64,000 bases of DNA from Nitrospira sp. Its GTDB lineage: Bacteria > Nitrospirota > Nitrospiria > Nitrospirales > Nitrospiraceae. Every line of letters begins with the position of its first letter. Within the stretch, counting starts at the first letter, position 1. The position numbers were made by a program, and so were the translations under genes. A model generated the notes under the pieces. That model was not told the origin of the DNA. It ran no database searches and saw only the letters and a program-made list of their open reading frames with translations. Of this stretch, positions 15,544 to 23,747 are shown piece after piece. The stretch is from contig JARFXQ010000001.1 of the NCBI GenBank assembly GCA_029194725.1, forward strand, positions 248,001 to 312,000, read 5' to 3'.

Positions 15544-16995
15544 CTAAGGCGATAGGTCGTCAATCTTTTGACTAGAAGGCCGCGGCCATAACGGGAGGCT
15601 GTCCAGATTGGATCGTGGATCCACACCTTTACGCTTAAGTTTTTCAACCAATGTCGTCCGGTTCAGATGGAGCAGTTGCGCTGCTCGCGAGGTGACACCG
15701 TTGGCCTTACGCAAGGCTTCCATGATGAGATGTTTTTCGTACTGCTCAACTTCTCGAGAAAGATTGATGCCGTCCTCACTGAACCGGATGAACTGCTCCT
15801 TGAGTTCGGTTCCTGACGGCCTCCGAGCGATTTTCTCGGGAAGATCTCCGAAAGAAAGGACTCCGTGTTTTTTGAGCACGACCAACCGCTCGACCATGTT
15901 CTCTAACTCCCGAATGTTTCCGGGCCAGTCGTATTCGGTCAAGAGCTGGAGGGCGTCTGGTGCAAGGCCGGAAACCTCGGTGTGCTTGCTTTGGTTGAAC
16001 CGAGTCAGAAAGTGGTCGATCAGGAGCGGAATATCACTCCGGCGTTCTCGAAGCGGAGGGATAACGATGGGAATCACATTGAGTCGATAGAACAGGTCCT
16101 TGCGAAATCGCCTTTCCTCGACCAGCATTTCCAAATCCTGATTGGTCGCGGCAACGATACGCACGTCCACATGAATCGTCCGATTTCCCCCTACTCGTTC
16201 GAATTCTCGTTCTTGCAACACCCGCAGGAGCTTCACCTGCAACGGCAGGCTCATTTCACCGATTTCATCGAGAAAGATGGTGCCTCCATTTGCCAATTCA
16301 AAACGGCCCATCCGTGCATGAGTGGCTCCCGTGAACGCTCCTTTTTCGTGCCCGAAGAGTTCCGACTCCAGCAGGTTTTCCGGAATGGCGCCGCAATTCA
16401 CCGGGACGAGCGGACGATCCTTTCGGAGACTATTGAAGTGGAGCATGCGAGCCACCAACTCCTTGCCGGTGCCGCTCTCGCCTTGAATCATGACCGTGCT
16501 ATCGCTGTCGGCAACTTTTCGGACGAACTCCATCACTTGTTGGATGGGCTCGCTGGCGCCCACCAGCTGTTCCAATCGATATTGATCACGCACGGCCTTC
16601 CGCAAGAGGTGGTTTTCCTGCCGAAGCCGAAGGAACTCCGTCGCCTTCCGAACCACCACCGCTACGGCTTCAAGATCAAACGGCTTGGTAATGAAGTCGA
16701 ACGCGCCGGATTTCATGGCACGGACCGCTGTTTCAATAGTGCCGAATCCGGTCATCATGATGGGAATGATCTTCGCATCGAGTTTCGCAAGACGATCGAT
16801 GATCTCGAGTCCATCGATATCAGGCAACTGAAAATCCGTGATCACGACGTGAACCACCGAATCCTTGACCGTCTGAATCGCCGTCGCACCGTCCTCGGCG
16901 GTGGAGACGCTATACTCTTCCTGGGTCAGGGCTTCCTGCAGAACATCACGCACGGCAGGATCGTCATCGACAACCAGGACATGGACTTGACTCAT
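15544..16995 (-). CDS. NtrC-family sigma-54 response regulator
   Basis: 483 residues from ATG 16995 (MSQVHVLVVDDDPAVRD); the frame upstream lacks domain sequence. Receiver with phospho-acceptor D54 (ITDFQLPDIDG) and K104; AAA+ domain with Walker A GESGTGKE, GAFTGA (ELFGHEKGAFTGATHARMG), Walker [12 protein letters not shown] and PPLRERRSDIPLL; Fis-type HTH at the end (NGVTSRAAQLLHLNRTTLVE), followed by about 30 extra residues. It lies upstream of the flagellar regulators on the same strand but has no kinase next to it. A flagellar master regulator of the FleQ/FlrA group is possible, though those usually lack a phospho-acceptor aspartate. Confidence 0.85.
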   Translation of the reverse strand: MSQVHVLVVDDDPAVRDVLQEALTQEEYSVSTAEDGATAIQTVKDSVVHVVITDFQLPDIDGLEIIDRLAKLDAKIIPIMMTGFGTIETAVRAMKSGAFDFITKPFDLEAVAVVVRKATEFLRLRQENHLLRKAVRDQYRLEQLVGASEPIQQVMEFVRKVADSDSTVMIQGESGTGKELVARMLHFNSLRKDRPLVPVNCGAIPENLLESELFGHEKGAFTGATHARMGRFELANGGTIFLDEIGEMSLPLQVKLLRVLQEREFERVGGNRTIHVDVRIVAATNQDLEMLVEERRFRKDLFYRLNVIPIVIPPLRERRSDIPLLIDHFLTRFNQSKHTEVSGLAPDALQLLTEYDWPGNIRELENMVERLVVLKKHGVLSFGDLPEKIARRPSGTELKEQFIRFSEDGINLSREVEQYEKHLIMEALRKANGVTSRAAQLLHLNRTTLVEKLKRKGVDPRSNLDSLPLWPRPSSQKIDDLSP

Positions 16996-17178
16996 GTTCG
17001 ATACCATTTGGAATACGAAAGAATAAAACGAACCCAGAATAATGACCCGCAGCAAGCAATGCAAGTCGAATCAATAAACCCGCAATCGATCTCCCTTGGA
17101 GGAGGGTACCTTTCTTGACAGGTTCTTTGGCCTATTGGTACTGTGCGAGACGAAGTTCGAACGCGATCTCACAAACGG

Positions 17179-17254
17179 GCTGGCGTAGCTCAATCGGCAG
17201 AGCAGCGGTTTTGTAAACCGCAGGTTGGAGGTTCGATTCCTCTCGCCAGCTCCA
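17179..17254 (+). tRNA. tRNA-Thr (anticodon TGT)
   Basis: Seven-base acceptor stem GCTGGCG/CGCCAGC, D arm with AGCTC-GGCAGAGC, anticodon stem GCGGT/ACCGC around loop TTTGTAA (anticodon TGT at 17212-17214), variable loop GGTTG-type and T loop GGTTCGATTCC. The discriminator T is at 17251 and CCA is encoded at 17252-17254. It is on the opposite strand to the genes on its left. Confidence 0.95.
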
Positions 17255-17550
17255 CACCAACCTTCGGTTCAGCCGGTAGCTATTCATCACAGTATCGTAA
17301 TTGCACTGCCGGATAAACTCCGTCACTTCTTCTCGTGCGCACCTCGGCTCGTAATTCACTCACATTCTTTCAATGAACTCGTGTATATTTCGCTCCGTGG
17401 ATGGCGATCATGAAGAACTGCGACGTCGACGGGTGTGGATTCAGCTCTATGCCGCAAGCCGGGAAGCGGGCTGGGTCTGTTCCGAGTCAAATAGGAGCGA
17501 GCCAGGCTCCTTGAGTTCTCAGCCGATCAGCTACTCGTCGAATTGAAGGG

Positions 17551-18003
17551 ATGTCCGTGACTTTCACAACTGACACGATGATTCGCTTGCTCCGAATTGC
17601 CAATATCACGATGCTGTTTCTGTACGTCCTAGGAAGCATGATCCGCGCTTCATCGGAAATCACCAGACTATCAAAGGGAGGCTCAGTACCGCTGATTGCT
17701 TTCCTCATCGTCACGTTGCTTGTGTCTGCTCTACACATTCTTTCGCTGTATTACGCTTGGCGTGGTTTAGGTTCAACCAGTACGTTGAAGGTTGTGCGGA
17801 TCGCATGGCGTCTGAACATAATCCTGGTCTTGTTCAGCCTGTATCAGATCGTCGTTTCCCTGGTGGACAACACGGAAGGTTTTCTTTCGAACCCGTTTTT
17901 CACCGTCTTGGTCGTACTCAACGTCGTGGCCTTGGGAAAACGCAAATCCATATTGAAAGCGATACCGGCAACCCAGGGAGCGGACGGTGCGCCAGCCGAG
18001 TGA
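17551..18003 (+). CDS. Small membrane protein, about four transmembrane segments
   Basis: 150 residues. Hydrophobic stretches at about 14-32, 46-68, 84-104 and 112-128 (NITMLFLYVLGSM; LIAFLIVTLLVSALHILSLY; LNIILVLFSLYQIVVSLV; FFTVLVVLNVVALG) give a probable four-helix inner-membrane protein with a polar C-terminal tail. Family not recognised. It faces the next gene tail-to-tail and stands alone on this strand. Confidence 0.6.
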   Translation: MSVTFTTDTMIRLLRIANITMLFLYVLGSMIRASSEITRLSKGGSVPLIAFLIVTLLVSALHILSLYYAWRGLGSTSTLKVVRIAWRLNIILVLFSLYQIVVSLVDNTEGFLSNPFFTVLVVLNVVALGKRKSILKAIPATQGADGAPAE

Positions 18004-18057
18004 AGATGGTGCATCCCGCTCCTGTGCTACAGACCGAAGAGGGAACCTCATCCAACC

Positions 18058-18645
18058 CTACTGTGACGGATAGCTATCGATCGGAATCATTAAATGGGCA
18101 TAGGGCGTTCCGGCCCACATGACCCACGGTCCGCCGGTTTTCGAGTTAGTCGGCAAACTTTTCAACGTTTCCACACCGGGAACAAGGACCATGATGTGAG
18201 CACCGAGCCTATCGACCCAATCGTCTCCCGGCTTCGGTTCAGTCGCATACGGATCAGTATTACTCACCGGACGGTCGCCCTGGAGCATATAGGCAATGCC
18301 GACTTGGGCGATGACAGGATTCTTCTTGTTCTTCATCGCCTCCATGAAGTCGAGCCAAGGTTCATTCATGCATATCGAATCCGTGCCAGGCGTCCCAGGA
18401 TTGTCGGGCATGCACGTCCATCCGTTGCTGCCTTGGCGAACAACTTGCCCATCTCGGCTCATGATCGTTGCGTGTTTCGACAACGACGAGGGCGCGGCCC
18501 GTTCAGCCTCCTTCGATTCGGCCTGCCGTACCGCGTCACGGCGCGCCCCTCCCTCACCAAAGACCAACGAGGGTGATAGTGCGGCGGTTACGGCCATGAT
18601 CAACACTCCGGCCGGCACAATCATGGATGATCCCTCTCGCCTCAT
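18058..18645 (-). CDS. Exported protein of unknown function
   Basis: 195 residues from ATG 18645, chosen because AGGAGAGGT lies nine bases upstream and a signal peptide (MIVPAGVLIMAVTAALSPSL) starts here. Mature part contains GQVVRQGSNGWTCMPDNPGT, MNEPWLDFMEAMKNKK, AQVGIAYMLQGD and a C-terminal PWVMWAGTPYAHLMIPID. These blocks recur in a secreted family seen in environmental bacteria, to my recollection without known function. Two cysteines (WTC, SICM) may form a disulphide. Its transcription is separated from the regulator upstream by the hairpin at 18798-18829. Confidence 0.65.
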   Translation of the reverse strand: MRREGSSMIVPAGVLIMAVTAALSPSLVFGEGGARRDAVRQAESKEAERAAPSSLSKHATIMSRDGQVVRQGSNGWTCMPDNPGTPGTDSICMNEPWLDFMEAMKNKKNPVIAQVGIAYMLQGDRPVSNTDPYATEPKPGDDWVDRLGAHIMVLVPGVETLKSLPTNSKTGGPWVMWAGTPYAHLMIPIDSYPSQ

Positions 18646-18797
18646 AGGCACCTCTCCTTCCTCATCCGGGCGGAACACCAGCGCTCGACATCCTAAGCGC
18701 ACAAGGATTGGCAGTGCAACGGAAAAGACGCGAGGAACCTGGACCACAGGCTTGAACAGGATGCGACAGAGTCGGGCGCAGAGCAGCATGAAAACAC

Positions 18798-18829
18798 AAA
18801 GGGCCGCGTCATCTGAGACGCGGCCCTTT
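18798..18829. terminator. Rho-independent-type terminator
   Basis: AAAGGGCCGCGTC - ATCTGA - GACGCGGCCCTTT: a perfect 13-base-pair stem, GC rich, with A and T ends. It lies 43 bases past the stop of the GlrR-like gene on the minus strand. Confidence 0.85.
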
Positions 18830-18871
18830 CATTTCACCTATGCCTCTTCCCGGATCGAATGGATCGAGAAT

Positions 18872-20290
18872 CTATCGGTCCGCTTCAGTCATATTCGCTT
18901 CGCTTTCGAGCTCCTCCATCTCCGAATCCGGCCTTCCTTTGGTGGTCGACGGATGAAGTCCATATTTTCTAAGCATCTTGTAGAAGTCGGCTCGGTACCG
19001 CCCGGCAAACTGTGCAGCGCGAGAGATATTTCCACTCGTCAATTGGAGGACATTTTTCAAATAGGTCCGCTCGAAATCTTCTTTGGCCTCCGTCAGCGGC
19101 TTGAGAGGCGAATCGGGCGATACACCAACCGCCGGCAGCAAATCCGGCGTGAGCATATCTTGCCGCGACATCACCACGGCCTTTTCAACCACGTTTTCCA
19201 ACTCGCGCACGTTGCCCGGCCAAGGATTGACCATGAGTCGATGGAGTGCGGAGGGCGTGAATCCCTTCACCTCCTTGTTGGCCCGATTCACGCTGAGCTT
19301 GAGGAAGTGTTGAGCCAACAGCGGGATATCATCTCGGCGCTCACGCAAGGGTGGAATGAACAGAGGAACCACTGAGATTCGATAGTACAGATCGTTGCGG
19401 AACGTCCCGTTCTTCACTGCCTCACCGAGGTCCTTATTGGTCGCCGCAATGATGCGAACATCCACTTTGACAGAGGTCTCCGATCCCACCTCTCGAATCT
19501 CCCGCTCTTGCACGGCGCGCAACAATTTGACCTGCATGGACAGCGGCATCTCACCGATCTCGTCGAGGAACAGCGTGCCGCCGTTGGCCATTTGAAACAA
19601 TCCGCGCCTCGCACCAAGCGCATTCGTGAACGCGCCCTTCACATGTCCGAACAGCTCGCTTTCGAACAGCGTTTCGGGGATGGCGGCGCAGTTGAGCGCC
19701 ACGAAAGGACCTTTCCCGCGCCGGCTATTGGTATGGATGACGCGCGCCATCACCTCTTTGCCGGTTCCGGTTTCGCCAAAGAGCAAAATGGTCGCATCCG
19801 AATCGGCCACCTGCGCGATTTGCTGAAAGAGTCGTTGCATCGCCGGACTCCGCGCCACAACATTTTCAAGTCCGTACAGCTCTTTGACCAGCGACTTGAG
19901 CCGCAGAATCTCTCGGCCCATCCGCTGTTGCGCGAGGGCTTTCTCGATCGTGGCTTTCAGCTCTTTGTCATCAAACGGCTTCGTCAAGTACCCAAAGGCT
20001 CCTCGTTGCATCGCCTCCACGGCATTAGGGATACTCCCATGGGCCGTCAGGATGATGACCGGAAGTCCCGGATGACTTCTGAGTAGTTCTTCGGTCACGT
20101 CCAACCCATCTTCCCCGCGAAGACGCAGGTCGGTGATCGCGAGGTTAAACATTGTTTTCTTCGCCTCTCCGACCGCATCCTTCCCCGTGGTACAAGATGT
20201 GACACCAAAACCCATCGCGGACAGACGCATTTTCAACAGATGCAACAGCCCCTCATCATCGTCGATTACGAGAATGTTTTCTTGCTCCAT
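18872..20290 (-). CDS. glrR: GlrR/QseF-like sigma-54 response regulator with GAFTNA loop
   Basis: 472 residues. Receiver with D54 ([12 protein letters not shown]) and K104; AAA+ domain with Walker A GETGTGKE, Walker [12 protein letters not shown] and R-finger region; C-terminal helices including [20 protein letters not shown], which match the GlrR/QseF group. The sigma-54-contact loop reads GAFTNA ([19 protein letters not shown]) in place of GAFTGA. The set kinase-lipoprotein-regulator on one strand is the GlrK-YfhG-GlrR (QseE-QseG-QseF) order. In enterobacteria it controls envelope-related small RNA promoters. Symbol by analogy. Confidence 0.8.
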   Translation of the reverse strand: MEQENILVIDDDEGLLHLLKMRLSAMGFGVTSCTTGKDAVGEAKKTMFNLAITDLRLRGEDGLDVTEELLRSHPGLPVIILTAHGSIPNAVEAMQRGAFGYLTKPFDDKELKATIEKALAQQRMGREILRLKSLVKELYGLENVVARSPAMQRLFQQIAQVADSDATILLFGETGTGKEVMARVIHTNSRRGKGPFVALNCAAIPETLFESELFGHVKGAFTNALGARRGLFQMANGGTLFLDEIGEMPLSMQVKLLRAVQEREIREVGSETSVKVDVRIIAATNKDLGEAVKNGTFRNDLYYRISVVPLFIPPLRERRDDIPLLAQHFLKLSVNRANKEVKGFTPSALHRLMVNPWPGNVRELENVVEKAVVMSRQDMLTPDLLPAVGVSPDSPLKPLTEAKEDFERTYLKNVLQLTSGNISRAAQFAGRYRADFYKMLRKYGLHPSTTKGRPDSEMEELESEANMTEADR

Positions 20291-20316
20291 AGAGAACCAT
20301 CCCTTCTTAATGATCG

Positions 20317-21108
20317 TTACGGTGTCGTTTCGTGGCCGGGAACCGGAACGGTAGTCAATGGTGGACGTATCGGGCGCACCTTTTCCCGCATCTCCTGATC
20401 GATCCGTTTCAATGCCTCAAGTTGCGCGGACAGCTCCACAATTTTCTTGTCCCGCTCGGCAAGCTGTTTTTGCAGATTTTGAACCGTAGCAGCCGAGTCT
20501 TTCGTGGCCGAATCTTTCTTCGACGATAACGTCCCAATCTTTTGATCTCGTTGGGCGAGTTCACGTTGCAACGCTTCAACGGTCTGAGAATCGCCGTCCT
20601 TCATCGAGCGCGTTTGTTGAATATGTTGAATGGCCGCCTCTTTACCAAGCAAATCCCGCACCAGGCGATCTGTAACGAGCGCAGAGGATGAACTAGCCTT
20701 CGCCAAGGCTGGTGCTGTAAGCACCGCCTCGGACCAGGATTTAGGTCCGGGAGTAGAGGGTTCTTGCAATAACTGAAGCCAGGCCTTACTCGACTCTGTC
20801 AGTTGGTTATGTGGAGCAACAGCCACGACTTTTTCGAAATACTTTTCAGCCACTTCACGGCTTTCATAGAGCCCGAGTAATGCTCGCGTAAAATACACAT
20901 GGTCGCAGGAGCTCGAATCTCCACATTTTGAGGCCAACTTTTCTTGTTTCTTTGCAAGTGCCTGAAAATATTCAAGCTCTCTAGGCTCCACGGAAAAATA
21001 GGGATGAGAACGGGCTGGTGGCGTTGTCCAGGCCACGCAGCCTGCCAACAAATAGATGGAACCGAAGATGATAGCGGAGCCTCTTGCCGGCGACAGAGCT
21101 CTTCTCAT
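20317..21108 (-). CDS. Lipoprotein of the GlrK-GlrR operon (QseG/YfhG-like position)
   Basis: 263 residues from ATG 21108, which shares one base with the kinase stop. Signal peptide with lipobox LLAGC. Residues 35-110 form a small helical domain with CGDSSSCDHVYFTRALLGLY and EVAEKYFEKVVAVAPHNQ, and the C-terminal half (about 160-245) is a coiled coil with repeated LAQRDQKIGTLSSKK and LAERDKKIVELSAQLEAL. Position matches QseG, an outer-membrane lipoprotein that binds the kinase. Sequence alone would not give the name. Confidence 0.7.
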   Translation of the reverse strand: MRRALSPARGSAIIFGSIYLLAGCVAWTTPPARSHPYFSVEPRELEYFQALAKKQEKLASKCGDSSSCDHVYFTRALLGLYESREVAEKYFEKVVAVAPHNQLTESSKAWLQLLQEPSTPGPKSWSEAVLTAPALAKASSSSALVTDRLVRDLLGKEAAIQHIQQTRSMKDGDSQTVEALQRELAQRDQKIGTLSSKKDSATKDSAATVQNLQKQLAERDKKIVELSAQLEALKRIDQEMREKVRPIRPPLTTVPVPGHETTP

Positions 21109-22607
21109 CACACTTGTCCTACCTTTTCTGGTCTTGCCAACCGTAGGATAAACCGTACAGTTGTCCCCTTGCCCTTCTCACTTTCGATCCAGATTCTTCC
21201 GCCGTGAGCTTCGACCACCTTCTTGACCAATGCCAACCCCAATCCGCTCCCTTCTGTATGCCTCGACTTCCTGCGGCCTTGAACAAAACGCTCGAACACA
21301 TGGGGGAGATCCTCCGCAGCAATCCCAGGTCCGGTATCGGAAACAGCCACCTCAAGGACTCCGGCTTGTGAGTCCGGCTTCATCTGAACCTTCACCACAC
21401 CTCCCTCAGGGCTGAATTTCAGAGCGTTCGACAGTAAATTATCGAGCACCTGTTCCAGACGAGAGGCGTCCGCCTTGACCCACGTCCGCTGCACGATACT
21501 GTCCAACATAAGTTGGACATGTTTCGAGTCCGCCAACAGACGGACCTTATTCATGGAGATTTCGGCGATTCGATGGAGTTCCATCGGAACAATGCGGTAC
21601 TCCATCATTCCGGCTTCCATTTTCGATAAATCAAGAATCGTGGAGATCAGATGGATCAGTCGCTTGCTGCTGTCGGCCATAATCTTTAAAATAGTTCGCT
21701 GCTCCGGTACCAGTGGACCAGGAATCTCATCGAGCAGGAGGTGCGTGCCTTCTTGAATAGAGGCCATCGGGGTACGCAATTCGTGAGATACGTGCGCGAG
21801 GAACTCCGTTTTCATATCGTCTATGTCTTGCAGCTTTTTGCCCATCCAATTCACGGTATCGACTAACTCGCGTAACTCCGCAGGAGCTTTGATCTGGAGG
21901 GACGCCCCGAGGTTTCCTTGTCCGATCTGTTTGATGTGCCCCTGCAGCTGCCGGAGCGGACGCAAAATCGTGTAGCTGGCGATGGCGGCAAGCCCCAAGC
22001 CGAATACCAGCGCCACCAGGACAAGTTGCTCTGTGACGGCCTCTGCTTGGGCGGCGCTTGCTCGGGATTCCGTCACCCCGACACTCACTCGAGCCTCATG
22101 CAGATCGATGTAGCCCTGAATCGAAGAGGACATCCGATCCATCAGGCCATCGCGTCGGCTTTCATACTCCGGAGTAGGTTGAGGGATCTTCCCTGTGACG
22201 ATCTGCGATTCATTCTGAAAAAGTTTCAGCTGCTCCTTAAGCACTTCGTCCGTCTCTTGGAGCAGCTTCAGCCCCTGTGGAGAGCTTTCCTGATCCCGTA
22301 GCAGTTGAAGACTACGCTTAAACTCATCGACCTCTTCAGTCAGATTCGTCAGAAAGGTGTGATCTCTGGTCGCAAGGTATTTCTTTTCGCTATTCAATTG
22401 GGCAAAGAGCGAACCCAACAGTCTCTTGGCGGATTCAGCAGCTGGATAATGGTAGGACGCCATCTGGGTGCTCATGGCTGTCAACTGGCGAAGCTGAAGG
22501 AGCGCGTAAATATTGACTCCTCCCATGACTGTAATAATGACGAGGGAGGTCATCACTAATCGCCAAAAGATCGAGAGTTCCACTAGACCACGCCTTTTCC
22601 GCACCAC
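21108..22607 (-). CDS. glrK: GlrK/QseE-like sensor histidine kinase
   Basis: 499 residues, GTG start. Membrane segment at about 15-36 (LVMTSLVIITVMGGVNIYAL), a periplasmic helical sensor domain to about residue 190, second segment about 190-210 (LVLVALVFGLGLAAIASYTI), HAMP, phospho-acceptor H in FLAHVSHELRTPMASIQEG, and a HATPase_c domain with N box (LDNLLSNALKFSP), DTGPGI and GSGLGLALV. The periplasmic four-helix sensor and downstream partners fit GlrK. First gene of the three-gene operon. Confidence 0.82.
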   Translation of the reverse strand: MVRKRRGLVELSIFWRLVMTSLVIITVMGGVNIYALLQLRQLTAMSTQMASYHYPAAESAKRLLGSLFAQLNSEKKYLATRDHTFLTNLTEEVDEFKRSLQLLRDQESSPQGLKLLQETDEVLKEQLKLFQNESQIVTGKIPQPTPEYESRRDGLMDRMSSSIQGYIDLHEARVSVGVTESRASAAQAEAVTEQLVLVALVFGLGLAAIASYTILRPLRQLQGHIKQIGQGNLGASLQIKAPAELRELVDTVNWMGKKLQDIDDMKTEFLAHVSHELRTPMASIQEGTHLLLDEIPGPLVPEQRTILKIMADSSKRLIHLISTILDLSKMEAGMMEYRIVPMELHRIAEISMNKVRLLADSKHVQLMLDSIVQRTWVKADASRLEQVLDNLLSNALKFSPEGGVVKVQMKPDSQAGVLEVAVSDTGPGIAAEDLPHVFERFVQGRRKSRHTEGSGLGLALVKKVVEAHGGRIWIESEKGKGTTVRFILRLARPEKVGQV

Positions 22608-22770
22608 ACCGTGAAGGAATAACCTGACATGTAGGCTAACCCATACAGTATTTCACGTCCGATCATAAGCCAAGGACCATCACCAGCTCAAGAAGTGCCT
22701 TGATGTGGCACTGGTACGCATGTCCGTGAAATGGAATCAGCCTCGGTGACAGTCTATCTTGACTTCACCC

Positions 22771-23601
22771 CTACTGCCTGGCGCCGAACTGGTGAGAAAA
22801 TAGACGTTGCCGTCTGGAAGACCCATGGAGCGACGCAAAAAGGTGGCCGCGGAACAGCAAAATTGCCATGGCCATCGGAGGAGTCAGGAGGAGAAGAATA
22901 ATCCCTTGCCCTTCGGAATCCAAGCCCAAGTACGATAACCATCCCCCGATCGCAGTGAGCGGTAGCATGAGGATTTGGAAAAAGTCGAGGCCCGCTCCCC
23001 GACCGACACGGCCCGAAAGCACAAAAAATTCCTGCAACCCGCTCGGCGAGAGCACCACCGGCAAGATGAGAATCGCGAACGGGAGGAACCATTCGACCCA
23101 ATGCTCCAACACAAACTCATAGGAAGTCTTGAACACATTGAGTGTTGAGTCATGGCGGACTTGATAAATTACCTCCGGCGCCGGATTCAAGAGGATGAAG
23201 ACCAGAAGCAGAAACGCCGACAAAAGAAACTGTCCGTATGGGTTCGCTTGCATCCCCATATCGAGCAGCATCGTCGGCAGCCACAGCACGAATCCCACGC
23301 CGATCACGTCCCAGAAATAATGCCCAAAGCTCTCGGTCACATCCCTGAGTTGAATGGACCTCGCCCCGCTGAGAGACTGTTCGATCAGCCGCAGAGTCGC
23401 GCCCACCAACAACGCGTTGACGATGCCGAGTATGAACCCGCCTCCTATCCCCAATGGAGCGGCGATCCGTGACGTTCCTAAAAACAGCATGGCGAATACA
23501 ATGAGAGCCACCACGGTTATCCAGCTTCGAGCGAACGAACGCCCCGTTGCATACAGGACATGCCGATACAGCTGAAGCGTGACTGAAACAAGGTTACCCA
23601 T
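22771..23601 (-). CDS. Polytopic membrane protein of unknown function
   Basis: 276 residues with about six membrane segments (SWITVVALIVFAMLFLG; GGFILGIVNALLVGATL; FVLWLPTMLLDMG; FLLSAFLLLVFILLNPAPEV; FLPFAILILPVVLSP; a GIILLLLTPPMAMAILLF end). The motif NPAPEVIYQ between segments and a basic tail stand out. I do not recognise the family. It stands alone between the kinase operon and the divergently transcribed clpB. Confidence 0.6.
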   Translation of the reverse strand: MGNLVSVTLQLYRHVLYATGRSFARSWITVVALIVFAMLFLGTSRIAAPLGIGGGFILGIVNALLVGATLRLIEQSLSGARSIQLRDVTESFGHYFWDVIGVGFVLWLPTMLLDMGMQANPYGQFLLSAFLLLVFILLNPAPEVIYQVRHDSTLNVFKTSYEFVLEHWVEWFLPFAILILPVVLSPSGLQEFFVLSGRVGRGAGLDFFQILMLPLTAIGGWLSYLGLDSEGQGIILLLLTPPMAMAILLFRGHLFASLHGSSRRQRLFSHQFGARQ

Positions 23602-23678
23602 ACCGGTGCGTACCCTAATCGGGATTGATCAAGAGGTCAAGGACTAGTCGCCTGGCCAACAAGAACATAGATTCTTGG

Positions 23679-23707
23679 TTGACTTACCTCGCCCTGATGA
23701 TTATCAG
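23679..23707 (+). promoter_or_regulatory. Possible clpB promoter
   Basis: TTGACT, 17 bases, TATCAG, ending 41 bases before the clpB ATG. This is a sigma-70-like match; I see no clear heat-shock sigma-32 element or CIRCE inverted repeat in 23602-23747. A good GGAG (CAGGAGTG) precedes the start. Confidence 0.35.
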
Positions 23708-23747
23708 ATGATTCATAATCACTGTATCTTTTCAGGAGTGAATCACC

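Noticed and set aside
15982..17118. 378-residue plus-strand open frame
   Set aside because: Antisense to the NtrC-family regulator.
17398..17550. 49-codon frame with GTG start before the small membrane protein
   Set aside because: No ribosome site or motif and overlaps another possible frame; not supported.
18296..19375. 359-residue plus-strand open frame
   Set aside because: Antisense to the exported protein and GlrR-like genes.
22695..22725. Sigma-54-like TGGCAC element upstream of the kinase
   Set aside because: The GG-to-GC spacing is 9, not 10, and there is no TTGC; also forms part of a small hairpin.
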